A model generated the notes under the pieces. The model was not told where the DNA came from. It was given only the letters and a program-made list of their open reading frames with translations, and ran no database searches. DNA of 64,000 nt from Stutzerimonas stutzeri (lineage in GTDB: Bacteria > Pseudomonadota > Gammaproteobacteria > Pseudomonadales > Pseudomonadaceae). Location of the stretch: NCBI RefSeq assembly GCF_009789555.1, contig NZ_CP046902.1:2744001-2808000 (forward strand), in the 5' to 3' direction. Shown piece by piece: positions 1 through 7,725 of this stretch (within the stretch, counting starts at the first letter, position 1; each line of letters opens with the position of its first letter). A program made the position numbers and the translations under genes.

Positions 1-140
1 TCCTGACCGGTTTGCTCGGCATCAATGTGGGCGGTATCCCGGGATCGGAGAACCCATACGGGTTCGCGTTGGCCTGCGCCGTCATCGCGGGGGTGGCCGG
101 CTTTCAGTGGTGGATATTCCGGCGCCTGAAGTGGGTGTGA
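1..140 (+). CDS. cmaX: CmaX, CorA/ZntB-like divalent cation transporter (3' end only)
   Basis: Only the last 45 codons are present; the gene starts before the window. The reading frame begins at base 3 and ends with TGA at 138-140. It shows the membrane end of a CorA-superfamily channel: the pore-loop motif GINVGG (the ZntB/CmaX version of the CorA GMN loop) and then a second hydrophobic helix ending in RRLKWV, the short positively charged cytoplasmic tail usual for the family. The family carries Mg2+ or Zn2+ across the inner membrane as a pentamer. In Pseudomonas cmaX lies directly upstream of crfX-cmpX-sigX-oprF, exactly as here. That neighbourhood supports the name more than this short fragment does. 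Confidence 0.82.
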   Translation, partial: LTGLLGINVGGIPGSENPYGFALACAVIAGVAGFQWWIFRRLKWV

Positions 141-194
141 ATGTGACTCGTCACACGGTCGGGCCGTCTAGAGCAGACTGTTAGCGAGGTAACC

Positions 195-440
195 ATGCGC
201 GATCCTTTCGAAGAATCCTTGCGGGACATGCTCAACGCGCAACCGGCGCGTGACGACGATGCCTGCCTGGACCGCGTACTGAAGACGGCCAACCGTCAGG
301 TTGGTGCCGGCGATCTGTTCGGCCTGATGGGGCATTGGCTCCAGACCGTGCTGATCGCCTTCAGCAGCGGGGCGCCGCACGCGTCGGCGGTCACGCGTCG
401 TCGTTCCTCCTCCCACTCTTCTTTCGATAAGGCTGATTGA
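195..440 (+). CDS. crfX: CrfX, small conserved protein of the cmaX-crfX-cmpX-sigX cluster
   Basis: A small soluble protein of 81 residues that starts MRDPFEESLRDML and has a basic, serine-rich tail (residues about 60-81). It has no signal peptide or membrane segment. It is called CrfX because of its position between cmaX and cmpX, and because the N-terminal wording matches the Pseudomonas family as I remember it. The biochemical role is unknown. In P. fluorescens and P. aeruginosa the cluster is linked to cell-envelope or osmotic stress and to SigX. A purine-rich GCGAGG sits shortly before the ATG. The stop codon is two bases before the cmpX ATG, so the two are almost certainly co-transcribed and translationally coupled. 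Confidence 0.75.
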   Translation: MRDPFEESLRDMLNAQPARDDDACLDRVLKTANRQVGAGDLFGLMGHWLQTVLIAFSSGAPHASAVTRRRSSSHSSFDKAD

Positions 441-442
441 TC

Positions 443-1273
443 ATGGAATTGGATCCCTGGAGCCAGAGTCTGCTGGGTGCGATGAGCGCACTCTGGGCGC
501 CTATCGCGGCGTTCATACCGCGGCTGTTCGGTGCGTTGCTGGTCGTGGTCGTTGGCTTCGTCGTTGCCAAACTGCTCGATACGCTGCTCTCCAAGCTCCT
601 GGCCAAGATTGGCCTGGACCGGCTGGTCGCCGGAACCGGTGTGACCAAGTTGCTCGGGCGTGGAGGCATTCGCTTACCGGTATCGGCCTTGATCGGCAAG
701 ATCGTCTATTGGTTCGTGTTGTTGGTGTTTCTGGTCTCGGCCGCCGAATCGCTCGGTCTGGCCCGCGTATCGGCGACGCTCGACATGCTGGCGCTGTATG
801 TGCCCAAGGTGTTCGGGGCGGCGCTGATCCTGCTCGTAGGGGTCCTGCTGGCCCAGTTGGTCAATGGCCTGGTTCGCGGCGCCGCTGAAGGTGTCGGGCT
901 CGACTACGCCAGCGGCCTGGGGCGGATTGCCCAGGGCCTGGTGATCATCATTATCATCTCGGTCGCTATCGGCCAGCTCGAGGTCAAGACCGAGCTGCTC
1001 AACTACGTGATCGCCATTGCACTGATCTCCGTCGGGTTGGCGGTTGCGCTGGCCCTGGGGCTCGGTAGCCGCGAACTGGTCAGTCAGATTCTCGCCGGCA
1101 TCTATGTGCGTGAGCTTTACGAGGTCGGCCAGCAGGTACGCCTCGACGGGCTGCAGCTCGAGGGCACCATCGAAGAGATCGGCACAGCCAAGACCCTGCT
1201 GCTCACCGAAGACGGCGAGCTGGTCTCGATTGCGAACCGAGTACTGCTCGAACAGCGCGTGGGCAGCCGTTAG
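443..1273 (+). CDS. cmpX: CmpX, MscS-like/conserved TM-helix membrane protein
   Basis: A 276-residue inner-membrane protein with about five hydrophobic helices: near residues 22-45, 85-105, 115-140, 158-178 and 185-205. The later helices are glycine- and alanine-rich, as in mechanosensitive-channel pore helices. A short soluble beta-rich end follows (about 230-276, with QVRLDGLQLEGTIEEIG), resembling the beta domain of small MscS channels. The ATG at 443 is preferred; an in-frame TTG lies two codons earlier but overlaps the crfX stop. In Pseudomonas, loss of CmpX is reported to affect SigX activity and membrane homeostasis. The location between crfX and sigX is conserved. Confidence 0.85.
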   Translation: MELDPWSQSLLGAMSALWAPIAAFIPRLFGALLVVVVGFVVAKLLDTLLSKLLAKIGLDRLVAGTGVTKLLGRGGIRLPVSALIGKIVYWFVLLVFLVSAAESLGLARVSATLDMLALYVPKVFGAALILLVGVLLAQLVNGLVRGAAEGVGLDYASGLGRIAQGLVIIIIISVAIGQLEVKTELLNYVIAIALISVGLAVALALGLGSRELVSQILAGIYVRELYEVGQQVRLDGLQLEGTIEEIGTAKTLLLTEDGELVSIANRVLLEQRVGSR

Positions 1274-1378
1274 GCCCGGAATCTGTTAAAGTGCGCCGCC
1301 TCTTTTGCGGGTTGCCCTGCATAGCGGCCACGACTTTTGCCGGTTCGAAGCGTTTTGACTAAAGCCCATCCGCCTACC

Positions 1379-1945
1379 ATGAGCTACGACCCCCGCCAGC
1401 TTTCCGATGAGGAGCTGGTGCAGCGTGCCCATGCGGAACTGTTTCATATAACGCGCGCCTATGAAGAGCTGATGCGGCGCTATCAGCGGACGCTGTTTAA
1501 TGTGTGCGCGCGCTATTTGGGAAACGACCGAGACGCAGATGACGTGTGTCAAGAAGTGATGCTCAAGGTTTTGTATGGTTTGAAGAACTTCGAAGGCAAG
1601 TCGAAGTTCAAGACATGGCTATACAGCATCACCTACAACGAATGTATTACTCAGTATCGGAAAGAGCGGCGCAAGCGCAGGTTACTTGATGCGCTGAGTC
1701 TCGATCCGGTCGAGGAAGCATCAGAAGAAAAAGCACCGAACGTGGAGGAAAAGGCGGGCCTAGACAAGTGGTTGGTCCATGTGAACCAGATCGATCGGGA
1801 AATTCTGGTGCTGCGCTTTGTCGCGGAGCTGGAATTCCAGGAGATCGCCGATATCATGCACATGGGTCTAAGCGCAACGAAGATGCGATACAAGCGCGCA
1901 TTGGATAAACTACGTGAGAAATTTTCGGGAATCGTTGAAACTTAA
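1379..1945 (+). CDS. sigX: SigX, ECF sigma factor
   Basis: A 188-residue extracytoplasmic-function sigma factor. Region 2 is clear: the DRDADDVCQEVMLKV helix (residues about 49-63), then FKTWLYSITYN of region 2.4. Region 4 has ILVLRFVAELEFQEIADIMHMG followed by the helix-turn-helix with SATKMRYKRALDKLR (about 140-180). The ATG at 1379 is used; longer in-frame starts from 1337 give an unlikely leader. In Pseudomonas SigX drives oprF and genes of membrane fatty-acid composition. No anti-sigma gene follows, which is typical of sigX. The next gene is oprF, a known target. Confidence 0.95.
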   Translation: MSYDPRQLSDEELVQRAHAELFHITRAYEELMRRYQRTLFNVCARYLGNDRDADDVCQEVMLKVLYGLKNFEGKSKFKTWLYSITYNECITQYRKERRKRRLLDALSLDPVEEASEEKAPNVEEKAGLDKWLVHVNQIDREILVLRFVAELEFQEIADIMHMGLSATKMRYKRALDKLREKFSGIVET

Positions 1946-2043
1946 TGGCAACAAGCTGTCTTAGTGATAGCGAACAGCTTTGGCTTAGAGACAGCCGGTT
2001 TCCTTAGATTGTTCTGATACTCACCACAGATGGGGATTTACGG
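1946..2043 (+). promoter_or_regulatory. sigX-oprF intergenic region, expected to hold the oprF promoter(s)
   Basis: There are 98 bases between the sigX stop and the oprF ATG, more A/T-rich than the flanks. In P. aeruginosa oprF is transcribed from a SigX-dependent promoter in this interval, besides other start sites. I do not assign -35 and -10 boxes because I do not trust my memory of the SigX consensus. A purine-rich GGGG precedes the ATG. The role rests on synteny. Confidence 0.4.
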
Positions 2044-3036
2044 ATGAAACTTAAAAACACCTTGGGCGTTGTAATTGGCTCTATGGTTGCTGCTACTTCA
2101 CTTAGCGCGCTCGCCCAGGGCCAGGGCGCTGTAGAGGTGGAAGCATTCGGCAAGCACTACTTCTCCGACAGTGCTCGCGGCTTCGAAGACGAAGGCGAGC
2201 TCTATGGCGCTGGCGCCAGCTACTTCCTGACCGATGATGTCTCCCTGGGTCTGTCCTACGGTGAATATCACGACGTCACCTCCGACGAGCCTGTAGCGGG
2301 CGGCGGCCACAAGAACATCAAGGGCAGCCTGACTTCCCTCGATGCGGCCTACCATTTCGGTCAGCCAGGCGTCGGCCTGCGTCCTTACGTTTCCGCCGGT
2401 ATGGCTCACCAGAGCATTGGCCAGGCTGCGCGTAGCGGCCGTGACCGCAGCACGTTTGCAAACATCGGTGCGGGTCTGAAGTACTACTTCACCGAAAACT
2501 TCTTCGCCAAGGCCAGCGTCGACGGCATGCACAACATCGACGCTGGCGACAGCGAATGGATGGCCGGTGTAGGCGTCGGTCTGAACTTCGGTGGCGGTGC
2601 GCGCCAGCAGGTCGCCCAGGTTGAGCCGACTCCAGAGCCGGCACCGGCTCCGATCGTCGATACCGAGCCAGAGCCGGAACCAGAGCTGGTACGTGTCGAG
2701 CTGGACGTCAAGTTCGACTTCGACAAAGCTCGCGTTCGTGAAGAAAGCTACAGCGACATCAAGAACCTGGCTGACTTCATGCAGCAGTACCCACAGACCA
2801 GCACCACCGTTGAAGGTCACACTGACTCGGTAGGTACCGATCAGTACAACCAGCGTCTGTCCGAGCGTCGTGCTCAGGCTGTTCGTGAAGTACTGGTCAA
2901 CCAGTACGGTGTTGAAAGCCAGCGCGTCGACTCGGTTGGCTACGGCGAAACCCGCCCGGTTGCTGACAACAGCACCGAGGAAGGTCGTCAGATCAACCGT
3001 CGTGTAGAAGCTGAGGTCGAAGCACAGGTTCGTTGA
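2044..3036 (+). CDS. oprF: OprF, OmpA-family outer-membrane porin
   Basis: A 330-residue outer-membrane protein. The signal peptide is MKLKNTLGVV...LSALAQ (about 1-24). Residues about 25-185 form the eight-stranded barrel with alternating aromatic residues (GAGASYFL, GLKYYFTENFFAKASV). A proline/glutamate linker (PTPEPAPAP, about 197-218) follows, then the OmpA C-terminal domain with VKFDFDKARV and VEGHTDSVGTDQYN...LSERRAQAV, which holds the peptidoglycan-binding Asp and Arg. It is shorter than the 350-residue P. aeruginosa protein and has no cysteines, whereas that protein has four in the linker region. It is the general porin and the structural tether between outer membrane and peptidoglycan. 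It follows its regulator sigX. Confidence 0.96.
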   Translation: MKLKNTLGVVIGSMVAATSLSALAQGQGAVEVEAFGKHYFSDSARGFEDEGELYGAGASYFLTDDVSLGLSYGEYHDVTSDEPVAGGGHKNIKGSLTSLDAAYHFGQPGVGLRPYVSAGMAHQSIGQAARSGRDRSTFANIGAGLKYYFTENFFAKASVDGMHNIDAGDSEWMAGVGVGLNFGGGARQQVAQVEPTPEPAPAPIVDTEPEPEPELVRVELDVKFDFDKARVREESYSDIKNLADFMQQYPQTSTTVEGHTDSVGTDQYNQRLSERRAQAVREVLVNQYGVESQRVDSVGYGETRPVADNSTEEGRQINRRVEAEVEAQVR

Positions 3037-3051
3037 TTCGTACCAAGTGCG

Positions 3052-3078
3052 GCAAGGCTCATCGAAGGTGAGCCTTGC
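3052..3078 (+). other. Perfect 10-bp hairpin after oprF, without a T-run
   Basis: GCAAGGCTCA at 3052-3061 pairs perfectly with TGAGCCTTGC at 3069-3078 around a 7-base loop. It lies between the oprF stop and the real terminator. With no following T-run it is more likely a 3'-end stabiliser or RNase barrier than a terminator. Confidence 0.6.
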
Positions 3079-3086
3079 AGACTTCC

Positions 3087-3125
3087 AAAAATCCGATGCC
3101 AGGTTTCTGGCATCGGATTTTTTTT
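3087..3125 (+). terminator. Rho-independent terminator of oprF
   Basis: A stem of AATCCGATGCCA and TGGCATCGGATT with a short loop is followed by a run of eight or more T at 3118-3125. It is strong and correctly placed for oprF. Confidence 0.92.
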
Positions 3126-3666
3126 GGCCCAACACACCGGTTCCGGCTCGTAGGGCTGTTCGGCCCCAGCGATGAGGCGACCGAAGCGATACAGTGCCCT
3201 CGGTCACGTAGCCGGCTTGGCCGGGCTGGCGGTCGGGGCAAGGCGAGATTGGCCGGCAAGCGTCCGGCCGGGGCTGGATAGCGCGGATGCGAGCGTTGTT
3301 TGCCAGGACTGCCGATGGTCCCACGCTGGCGTAAGCCCGCACGGGAGCACGTACTGACCAAGGGCATTCGCCCACGTGGACCGCCTCTTGCAATGCCAAA
3401 GCGAAGCCGCCTGGGGGCCTATCGAAACGTCGTGTCGCAGGGTGGGGGTTACGCGAGCGAGATTGGGTTGGCTCGGGTATCGGCGCGCCGAGCGGCCGGG
3501 CATTCCGGTCGTCTTCCCTCCATGCCCAGGGGAGGCAAGCAGGCGCTGATCGGTCTCGTCCACATGGTGCGGTGCGAGCAACATGCCGATGGCGACCGTG
3601 GGTGCCGACAGGTTAGGGCTGCAGAGGATCGTCGCGCTCTTGCGTCAAGATTGGAAAGGCGAGACA
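3126..3666. other. 541-bp stretch between oprF and aceA with no recognised gene
   Basis: This GC-rich interval lies between two convergent genes. Open frames exist on both strands, but their translations are arginine/proline/glycine-rich, resemble nothing I know and lack a convincing ribosome-binding site. I see no RNA gene or insertion sequence. It is best treated as non-coding or decayed sequence. Confidence 0.5.
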
Positions 3667-3699
3667 TAAAAAAATGCTGCTCCACTGGGGAGCAGCATT
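3667..3699 (-). terminator. Rho-independent terminator of aceA
   Basis: Read on the minus strand, AATGCTGCTCC pairs with GGAGCAGCATT around a 5-base loop and is followed by seven T (the A-run at 3668-3674 on the plus strand). A second inverted repeat, GGTTCGGGC/GCCCGAACC, lies nearer the aceA stop at about 3729-3750. Confidence 0.9.
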
Positions 3700-3760
3700 C
3701 GGCGGATGCCGGGGTATCGCTTAACCTCGGTTCGGGCCGAAGCCCGAACCGAAACCACGC

Positions 3761-5356
3761 TTAGTGGAACTGGTTCATGGTGTTGTCTTTGCCGCTAGCC
3801 TTCAGTGCCGCTTCGCCAGCGAAGTATTCCTTATGGTTGTCCCCAATATCGGAGCCAGCCATGTTCTGGTGCTTGACGCAGGCGATGCCCTGGCGCAGTT
3901 CCTGACGCTGAACACCCTTGACGTACGCCAGCATGCCTTCCTCGGCGAAGTAGCCTTTAGCCAGGTTGTCCGTCGACAGTGCTGCGGTGTGGTAGGTCGG
4001 CAGGGTGATCAGGTGGTGGAAGATACCCGCCTGAGCGGAGCCATCGCGCTGGAAGGTGCGGATCATTTCGTCTGCGCGGACGGCCAGTTCGGTCTCGTCA
4101 TAGTCAACGCTCATCAGCTTGGCGCGGTCGTAGGCGGAAACGTCCTTGCCTTCGGCAGCCATGGCATCGAAGACCTGCTGACGGAAGTTCAGCGTCCAGT
4201 TGAACGACGGGCTGTTGTTATACACCAGCTTGGCAGTCGGAATGACTTCGCGGATGCGGTCGACCATGGCCTTGATCTGGCCGACGTGAGGCTTCTCGGT
4301 TTCGATCCACAGCAGGTCGGCGCCGTTCTGCAGCGAGGTGATGCAGTCCAGTACGCAGCGATCTTCACCAGTGCCCTTGCGGAACTGGAAGAGGTTGCTT
4401 GGCAGGCGCTTCGGACGCAGCAGTTTGCCTTCACGCTTGATCACGACGTCGCCGTTGCCCAGTTCGGCTTCGGTGATTTCTTCGCAATCAAGGAAAGAGT
4501 TGTACAGGTCGCCCAGATCGCCCGGCTCTTTGGTCACGGCGATCTGCTTGGTCAGGCCGGCACCCAGGGAATCGGTACGCGCCACGATGACGCCGTTATC
4601 GATACCCAGCTCAAGGAAGGCGTAACGGACGGCGGCGATCTTCGCCAGGAAGTCGGCATGAGGAACGGTGACTTTACCGTCCTGGTGACCGCACTGCTTC
4701 TCGTCGGATACCTGGTTTTCGATCTGGATGCAGCAAGCACCCGCTTCGATCATGCGCTTGGCCAGCAGGTAGGTCGCTTCCGGGTTGCCAAAGCCGGCGT
4801 CGATGTCGGCGATGATCGGGACAATGTGGGTTTCGTAGTTGTCGATCTGGTTCTGGATGTCGGCAGCCTTGGCGCTGTCGCCTGCTTCGCGGGCGGCATC
4901 CAGTGCAGTGAACAGCAGGTCCAGCTCACGCGAATCGGCCTGACGCAGGAAGGTGTAAAGCTCTTCGATCAGGTCGGAAACGGCGGTTTTCTCGTGCATC
5001 GACTGATCGGGCAGCGGTCCGAACTCCGAGCGCAGGGCGGCAACCATCCAGCCCGACAGGTAGAGGTAGCGCTTGTTGGTCGTCTTCAGGTGCTTTTTGA
5101 TGGAGATCAGCTTCTGCTGACCGATGAACCCGTGCCAGCAACCCAGCGACTGCGTGTAGACGGACGAATCGGCGTCGTATTCGGCCATATCCTTGCGCAT
5201 GATGTCGGCGGTGTATTGCGCGATTTCCAGACCGGTCTTGAAGCGGTTCTGAGCGCGCATACGGGCTACGGATTCAGGGTTGATAGCGCTCCAGCTGCTT
5301 CCAGCTACTTCTTTCAGAGCGGCAACGGCCTTGATGTCGTTTTGATAAGCGGACAT
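3761..5356 (-). CDS. aceA: Isocitrate lyase
   Basis: A 531-residue enzyme that cleaves isocitrate to glyoxylate and succinate, the first step of the glyoxylate shunt used on acetate, fatty acids and other C2 sources. It is the longer isocitrate lyase class found in Pseudomonas. The catalytic loop reads SDEKQCGHQDGK, with the nucleophilic Cys and His of the (K)xCGH signature; the second position is Gln rather than the common Lys or Arg. YNNSPSFNW lies in the substrate-binding region. The ATG at 5356 is preferred over a TTG two codons upstream; GAAGG lies before it on the minus strand. The gene is monocistronic, with its own terminator and a promoter about 400 bp upstream. In P. aeruginosa aceA (PA2634) has the same neighbours on its upstream side. 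Confidence 0.97.
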   Translation of the reverse strand: MSAYQNDIKAVAALKEVAGSSWSAINPESVARMRAQNRFKTGLEIAQYTADIMRKDMAEYDADSSVYTQSLGCWHGFIGQQKLISIKKHLKTTNKRYLYLSGWMVAALRSEFGPLPDQSMHEKTAVSDLIEELYTFLRQADSRELDLLFTALDAAREAGDSAKAADIQNQIDNYETHIVPIIADIDAGFGNPEATYLLAKRMIEAGACCIQIENQVSDEKQCGHQDGKVTVPHADFLAKIAAVRYAFLELGIDNGVIVARTDSLGAGLTKQIAVTKEPGDLGDLYNSFLDCEEITEAELGNGDVVIKREGKLLRPKRLPSNLFQFRKGTGEDRCVLDCITSLQNGADLLWIETEKPHVGQIKAMVDRIREVIPTAKLVYNNSPSFNWTLNFRQQVFDAMAAEGKDVSAYDRAKLMSVDYDETELAVRADEMIRTFQRDGSAQAGIFHHLITLPTYHTAALSTDNLAKGYFAEEGMLAYVKGVQRQELRQGIACVKHQNMAGSDIGDNHKEYFAGEAALKASGKDNTMNQFH

Positions 5357-5764
5357 GGTCAATCCTTCAAAAAATTCGTGTTTGGTTGAGCACCGACTTT
5401 CCCACCGAAACCTACGTGCTTACGCTGATCATGCGGGCTACACGCGGCAGAGCGTCGAAATACCGACCGGGACGAGGATTGGACCAAGAGAGGAGGGGTG
5501 TGCAGTTACGACCGCAAGAGCTGTCGGCTCGCGGCGGAATGATCGTGGCATTCCAACACACAGCGGCAAGGCCGTTGCGTGAGCAGCGATACTGACGTCT
5601 CGAGCTGATGCGTGAATCGCTTCCCCGTCCCTCAGGACGACTCGTTCCAGTCGCAACCTCGTCAGTCCGCCTTGTGGGCAGTACAGTCACGGAACGCCTC
5701 TGCTGGTTGGCTGAGTGCGATCCGGAGGCCCTTTCCAGGGCCCCTGGTTAGCGGGAGCGGGGCC
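5357..5764 (-). other. Probable long 5' leader of aceA, no gene recognised
   Basis: About 400 bases lie between the predicted aceA promoter and its ATG. Short open frames here look like nothing known. One inverted repeat, GGCCC/GGGCC near 5729-5744, could fold in the leader RNA. If the promoter call is right, the aceA mRNA has an unusually long untranslated region, or a small RNA is made here. Confidence 0.4.
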
Positions 5765-5825
5765 ATAATGCGCTGGCAGAAAACGTTCGTCAAATGTTTT
5801 GTAGTGCTTTTTTTAAGGCACTACA
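5765..5825 (-). promoter_or_regulatory. Predicted aceA promoter with TGTAGT-N14-ACTACA operator-like dyad
   Basis: On the minus strand TTGACG (5793-5788) is separated by 17 bases from CATTAT (5770-5765), a good sigma70-type -35/-10 pair facing aceA. Seven bases upstream of the -35 box lies a dyad, TGTAGTGC at 5800-5807 and GCACTACA at 5818-5825, with perfect 8-bp arms. TGTAGT/ACTACA half-sites are, as I recall, those of RccR, the RpiR-family regulator that controls glyoxylate-shunt genes (aceA, glcB) in Pseudomonas through KDPG. The assignment to RccR is inference. The dyad also lies just after the end of the neighbouring gene, but on the minus strand it has no T-run after it, so it is a poor terminator. 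Confidence 0.6.
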
Positions 5826-5860
5826 TATTTCGAGGCGAAGCGGCGGGCCACCGAACTTTT

Positions 5861-6667
5861 CTAGTCCAGGGTGTCTACTTTCAGTCGTAGCGACAGGTCC
5901 TGGCGGCCTTGAGTGGAATATCGACGCAGCGTCCCGTGCTGGCTGGAGCTGGCGCTTTCGTCGATGCCGCCAAGCGAAATCCACTCTCCGAGCCGTCCAC
6001 TGACACGGGTGTCGGTTTGCTGGATATCGATAGCGCCCGTGGCGGACGGATTGACGCGGTCCTGCTGGCTGCTGACGGTGACCTGTACACGGTCGCCATG
6101 GATCGTCGCGGTGGCGTAGAACCCGCGAGTCACGTCGCGGTACTGGGTCTGCTGGTAGATCTGGCCGTACCCATCGGTGCCACGCGTGGTAATCGGCACG
6201 CTCTGGCCGACCTGTATGAGCGCAGGGTATCCCTCGGTAGCCTGGACCTGTTGAATGCCGCCACCCTGGCTGCTGGTGCTGCGACGAATAATGCGGACCT
6301 GATCCCGGTCGTTCCTTTCGCCGCGCCCGGTGTGGGCCTCGACGTCTCCCGCTCGTATCGAGCCATCGACGCTGTAACCGCTGTCACTGCCGGTCGCGGC
6401 GTTCTGCGTGTCGATGCTGATCAGCAATCTGCGCGGTTCGCTGTCCAGTTGGGACAATACGTCGCGCAGCTCGCGGATAACCGAGGCGGGTGCGTTGACG
6501 ATCAATTGGTTGCCATAGGCGTTCACCTTGCCCTGGTCGCCAACGACCGATTGCGCGATTGGCAGAACGTCTTCGGCCAGTCGAAAATTCAGCGGAATCA
6601 CCTCGGTCGCTGCCTGAAGCGATACGCTGACCATCAACAAGAAGGCGGCGAGAAAACGGCGGGTCAT
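5861..6667 (-). CDS. Secretin N-domain-like exported protein, function unknown
   Basis: A 268-residue protein with a clear signal peptide (MTRRFLAAFLLMVSVSLQA, cleaved near residue 19). Residues about 22-85 (VIPLNFRLAEDVLPIAQSVVGDQGKVNAYGNQLIVNAP, then a helix) form the short domain found before the pore of type II/III secretins, ending in QLDSEPRRLLISIDT. A low-complexity Ser/Gly/Arg stretch follows, then a beta-rich C-terminus with WISLGGIDES that also recalls secretins. There is no long secretin pore domain, so it is not a channel; it may be a pilotin-like or evolutionary remnant periplasmic protein. It overlaps the next gene upstream by an ATGA and is conserved beside aceA in Pseudomonas (the PA2633 position). 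Confidence 0.7.
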   Translation of the reverse strand: MTRRFLAAFLLMVSVSLQAATEVIPLNFRLAEDVLPIAQSVVGDQGKVNAYGNQLIVNAPASVIRELRDVLSQLDSEPRRLLISIDTQNAATGSDSGYSVDGSIRAGDVEAHTGRGERNDRDQVRIIRRSTSSQGGGIQQVQATEGYPALIQVGQSVPITTRGTDGYGQIYQQTQYRDVTRGFYATATIHGDRVQVTVSSQQDRVNPSATGAIDIQQTDTRVSGRLGEWISLGGIDESASSSQHGTLRRYSTQGRQDLSLRLKVDTLD

Positions 6668-7293
6668 AGCAGAAAGCTCCGCAGGTCAGGGTCTGACACA
6701 CTGTGGTCCCAGGCGCCATCGAACTGCCGCTGCAGCTGGCGAGCGCGGCCGGGATCACGGTAAAGCGAATAGCCAGCATACGCGTCAGGATCGGGGCAAA
6801 CCAGCACGCCACAGCCATCGGCTACCAGGAAAGTGGACGATGGCACCGCAGAGTCAGGGTTGAGTTTGCGTATCTGCATGTTGCTGCTCAAGCGACGCGA
6901 CAGCCCAACCAGGCGGTGGCCGTGCCTGACGGCTTGGGAAGAATCCTTGAGCAGGACGCGCAGACGATTGCGCGGATGCATGCGCAGGAAGCCTACGCAC
7001 GCCTGCTGAACGCTGCTGTGGTTATACAGCAGTGGGTCGAGATCGGGGCTGTAGAGACTCAAGCTGCGTCGTGCTTGCCCAATCATGGCGAGCACGTGTC
7101 GCCGGGCCTCGTCGGGGGAATCGAATGGCTGGATATCGCTCGTTTGGCCAAGAACGAAAGGCGCCGGCAGAGCGTGCGCCGACGGGGCGGGCGGCGCCGG
7201 AGGGTTATCGATCGAAAAGCGACCCGGAGAGTGGAAGTCGATGGCCGCCAGCTCACTGGTGGCGTTCGGACGATCCGGGTCGTCGGTGCGCAT
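6664..7293 (-). CDS. PLD-like (DUF7931-type) conserved protein
   Basis: A 209-residue cytoplasmic protein with no signal peptide or membrane helix. The N-terminal 60 residues are proline-rich and probably disordered. Residues about 60-209 read like a degenerate phospholipase D-type fold: ARRSLSLYSPDLDPLLYNHSSVQQACVGFL, then RNRLRVLLKDSSQAVRHGHRLVGLSRRLSS. The catalytic HxKxxxxD motif is absent or altered, so enzyme activity is doubtful. It sits between the GNAT gene (6 bp gap) and the secretin-like gene (4-bp overlap). In P. aeruginosa the equivalent lies at the PA2632 position. No function is known to me. Confidence 0.62.
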   Translation of the reverse strand: MRTDDPDRPNATSELAAIDFHSPGRFSIDNPPAPPAPSAHALPAPFVLGQTSDIQPFDSPDEARRHVLAMIGQARRSLSLYSPDLDPLLYNHSSVQQACVGFLRMHPRNRLRVLLKDSSQAVRHGHRLVGLSRRLSSNMQIRKLNPDSAVPSSTFLVADGCGVLVCPDPDAYAGYSLYRDPGRARQLQRQFDGAWDHSVSDPDLRSFLL

Positions 7294-7299
7294 CGGAAG

Positions 7300-7725
7300 T
7301 CAGCTGCTCTTGCGAAGCATGTCGACGTGCGGTAAGCCCGCTTCGAGGAACTCTTCGCTGATGACCTCGAAGCCAAGTCGTTCATAGAAAGCCGTGGCAT
7401 GCACCTGGGCGGTAAGCCGTTGCTCGGTCAGGCCACGGCGTTCGGCTTCTTCGATCACGGCTTTCATCAACGCGCCTCCCACGTTCATTCCACGCCAGTC
7501 ACGAAGGACTGAAACGCGCCCGATGTGCCCATCGTTGAGCAATCGAGCGGTGCCGATGGGATAGCCGCTTTCCAGCGCAAGAAAATGAACGGCTTCGGCG
7601 TCGTCTGCGTCCCATTCGAGTTCCGGTGGAACCGACTGCTCTGCAATGAACACGGTTTCACGAATCCGCCTCAGATCGGCATTATCCTGTTGCCAGTCGG
7701 CGATGCGTACCTCTATGTCACTCAT
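7300..7725 (-). CDS. GNAT-family N-acetyltransferase
   Basis: 141 residues from the ATG at 7725. It has the single-domain GNAT pattern: an N-terminal strand (IEVRIADWQQDNADLRRIRETVFIAEQ), the acetyl-CoA pyrophosphate loop with RDWRGMNVGGALMKAVIEEAERRG (about 80-103), and the C-terminal TAQVHATAFYERLGFEV typical of ElaA/YjdJ-like members that act on small molecules or protein amines. The substrate cannot be told. The start overlaps the end of the upstream oxygenase gene by 8 bp (ATGAGTGA), so translation is likely coupled. A TTG two codons further upstream is less likely. Confidence 0.85.
   Translation of the reverse strand: MSDIEVRIADWQQDNADLRRIRETVFIAEQSVPPELEWDADDAEAVHFLALESGYPIGTARLLNDGHIGRVSVLRDWRGMNVGGALMKAVIEEAERRGLTEQRLTAQVHATAFYERLGFEVISEEFLEAGLPHVDMLRKSS

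Noticed and set aside
2098..3399. A 433-codon minus-strand frame opposite oprF
   Set aside because: It covers oprF and its terminator on the wrong strand and is caused by the codon bias of oprF.
3764..5389. A 541-codon frame on the plus strand opposite aceA
   Set aside because: Antisense to a certain gene, no ribosome-binding site and no recognisable domain; long shadow frames are common at this GC content.
5800..5825. The dyad near 5800 as a terminator of the secretin-like gene
   Set aside because: Arms are A/T-rich at the centre and no T-run follows on the minus strand; its position directly upstream of a -35 box fits an operator better.
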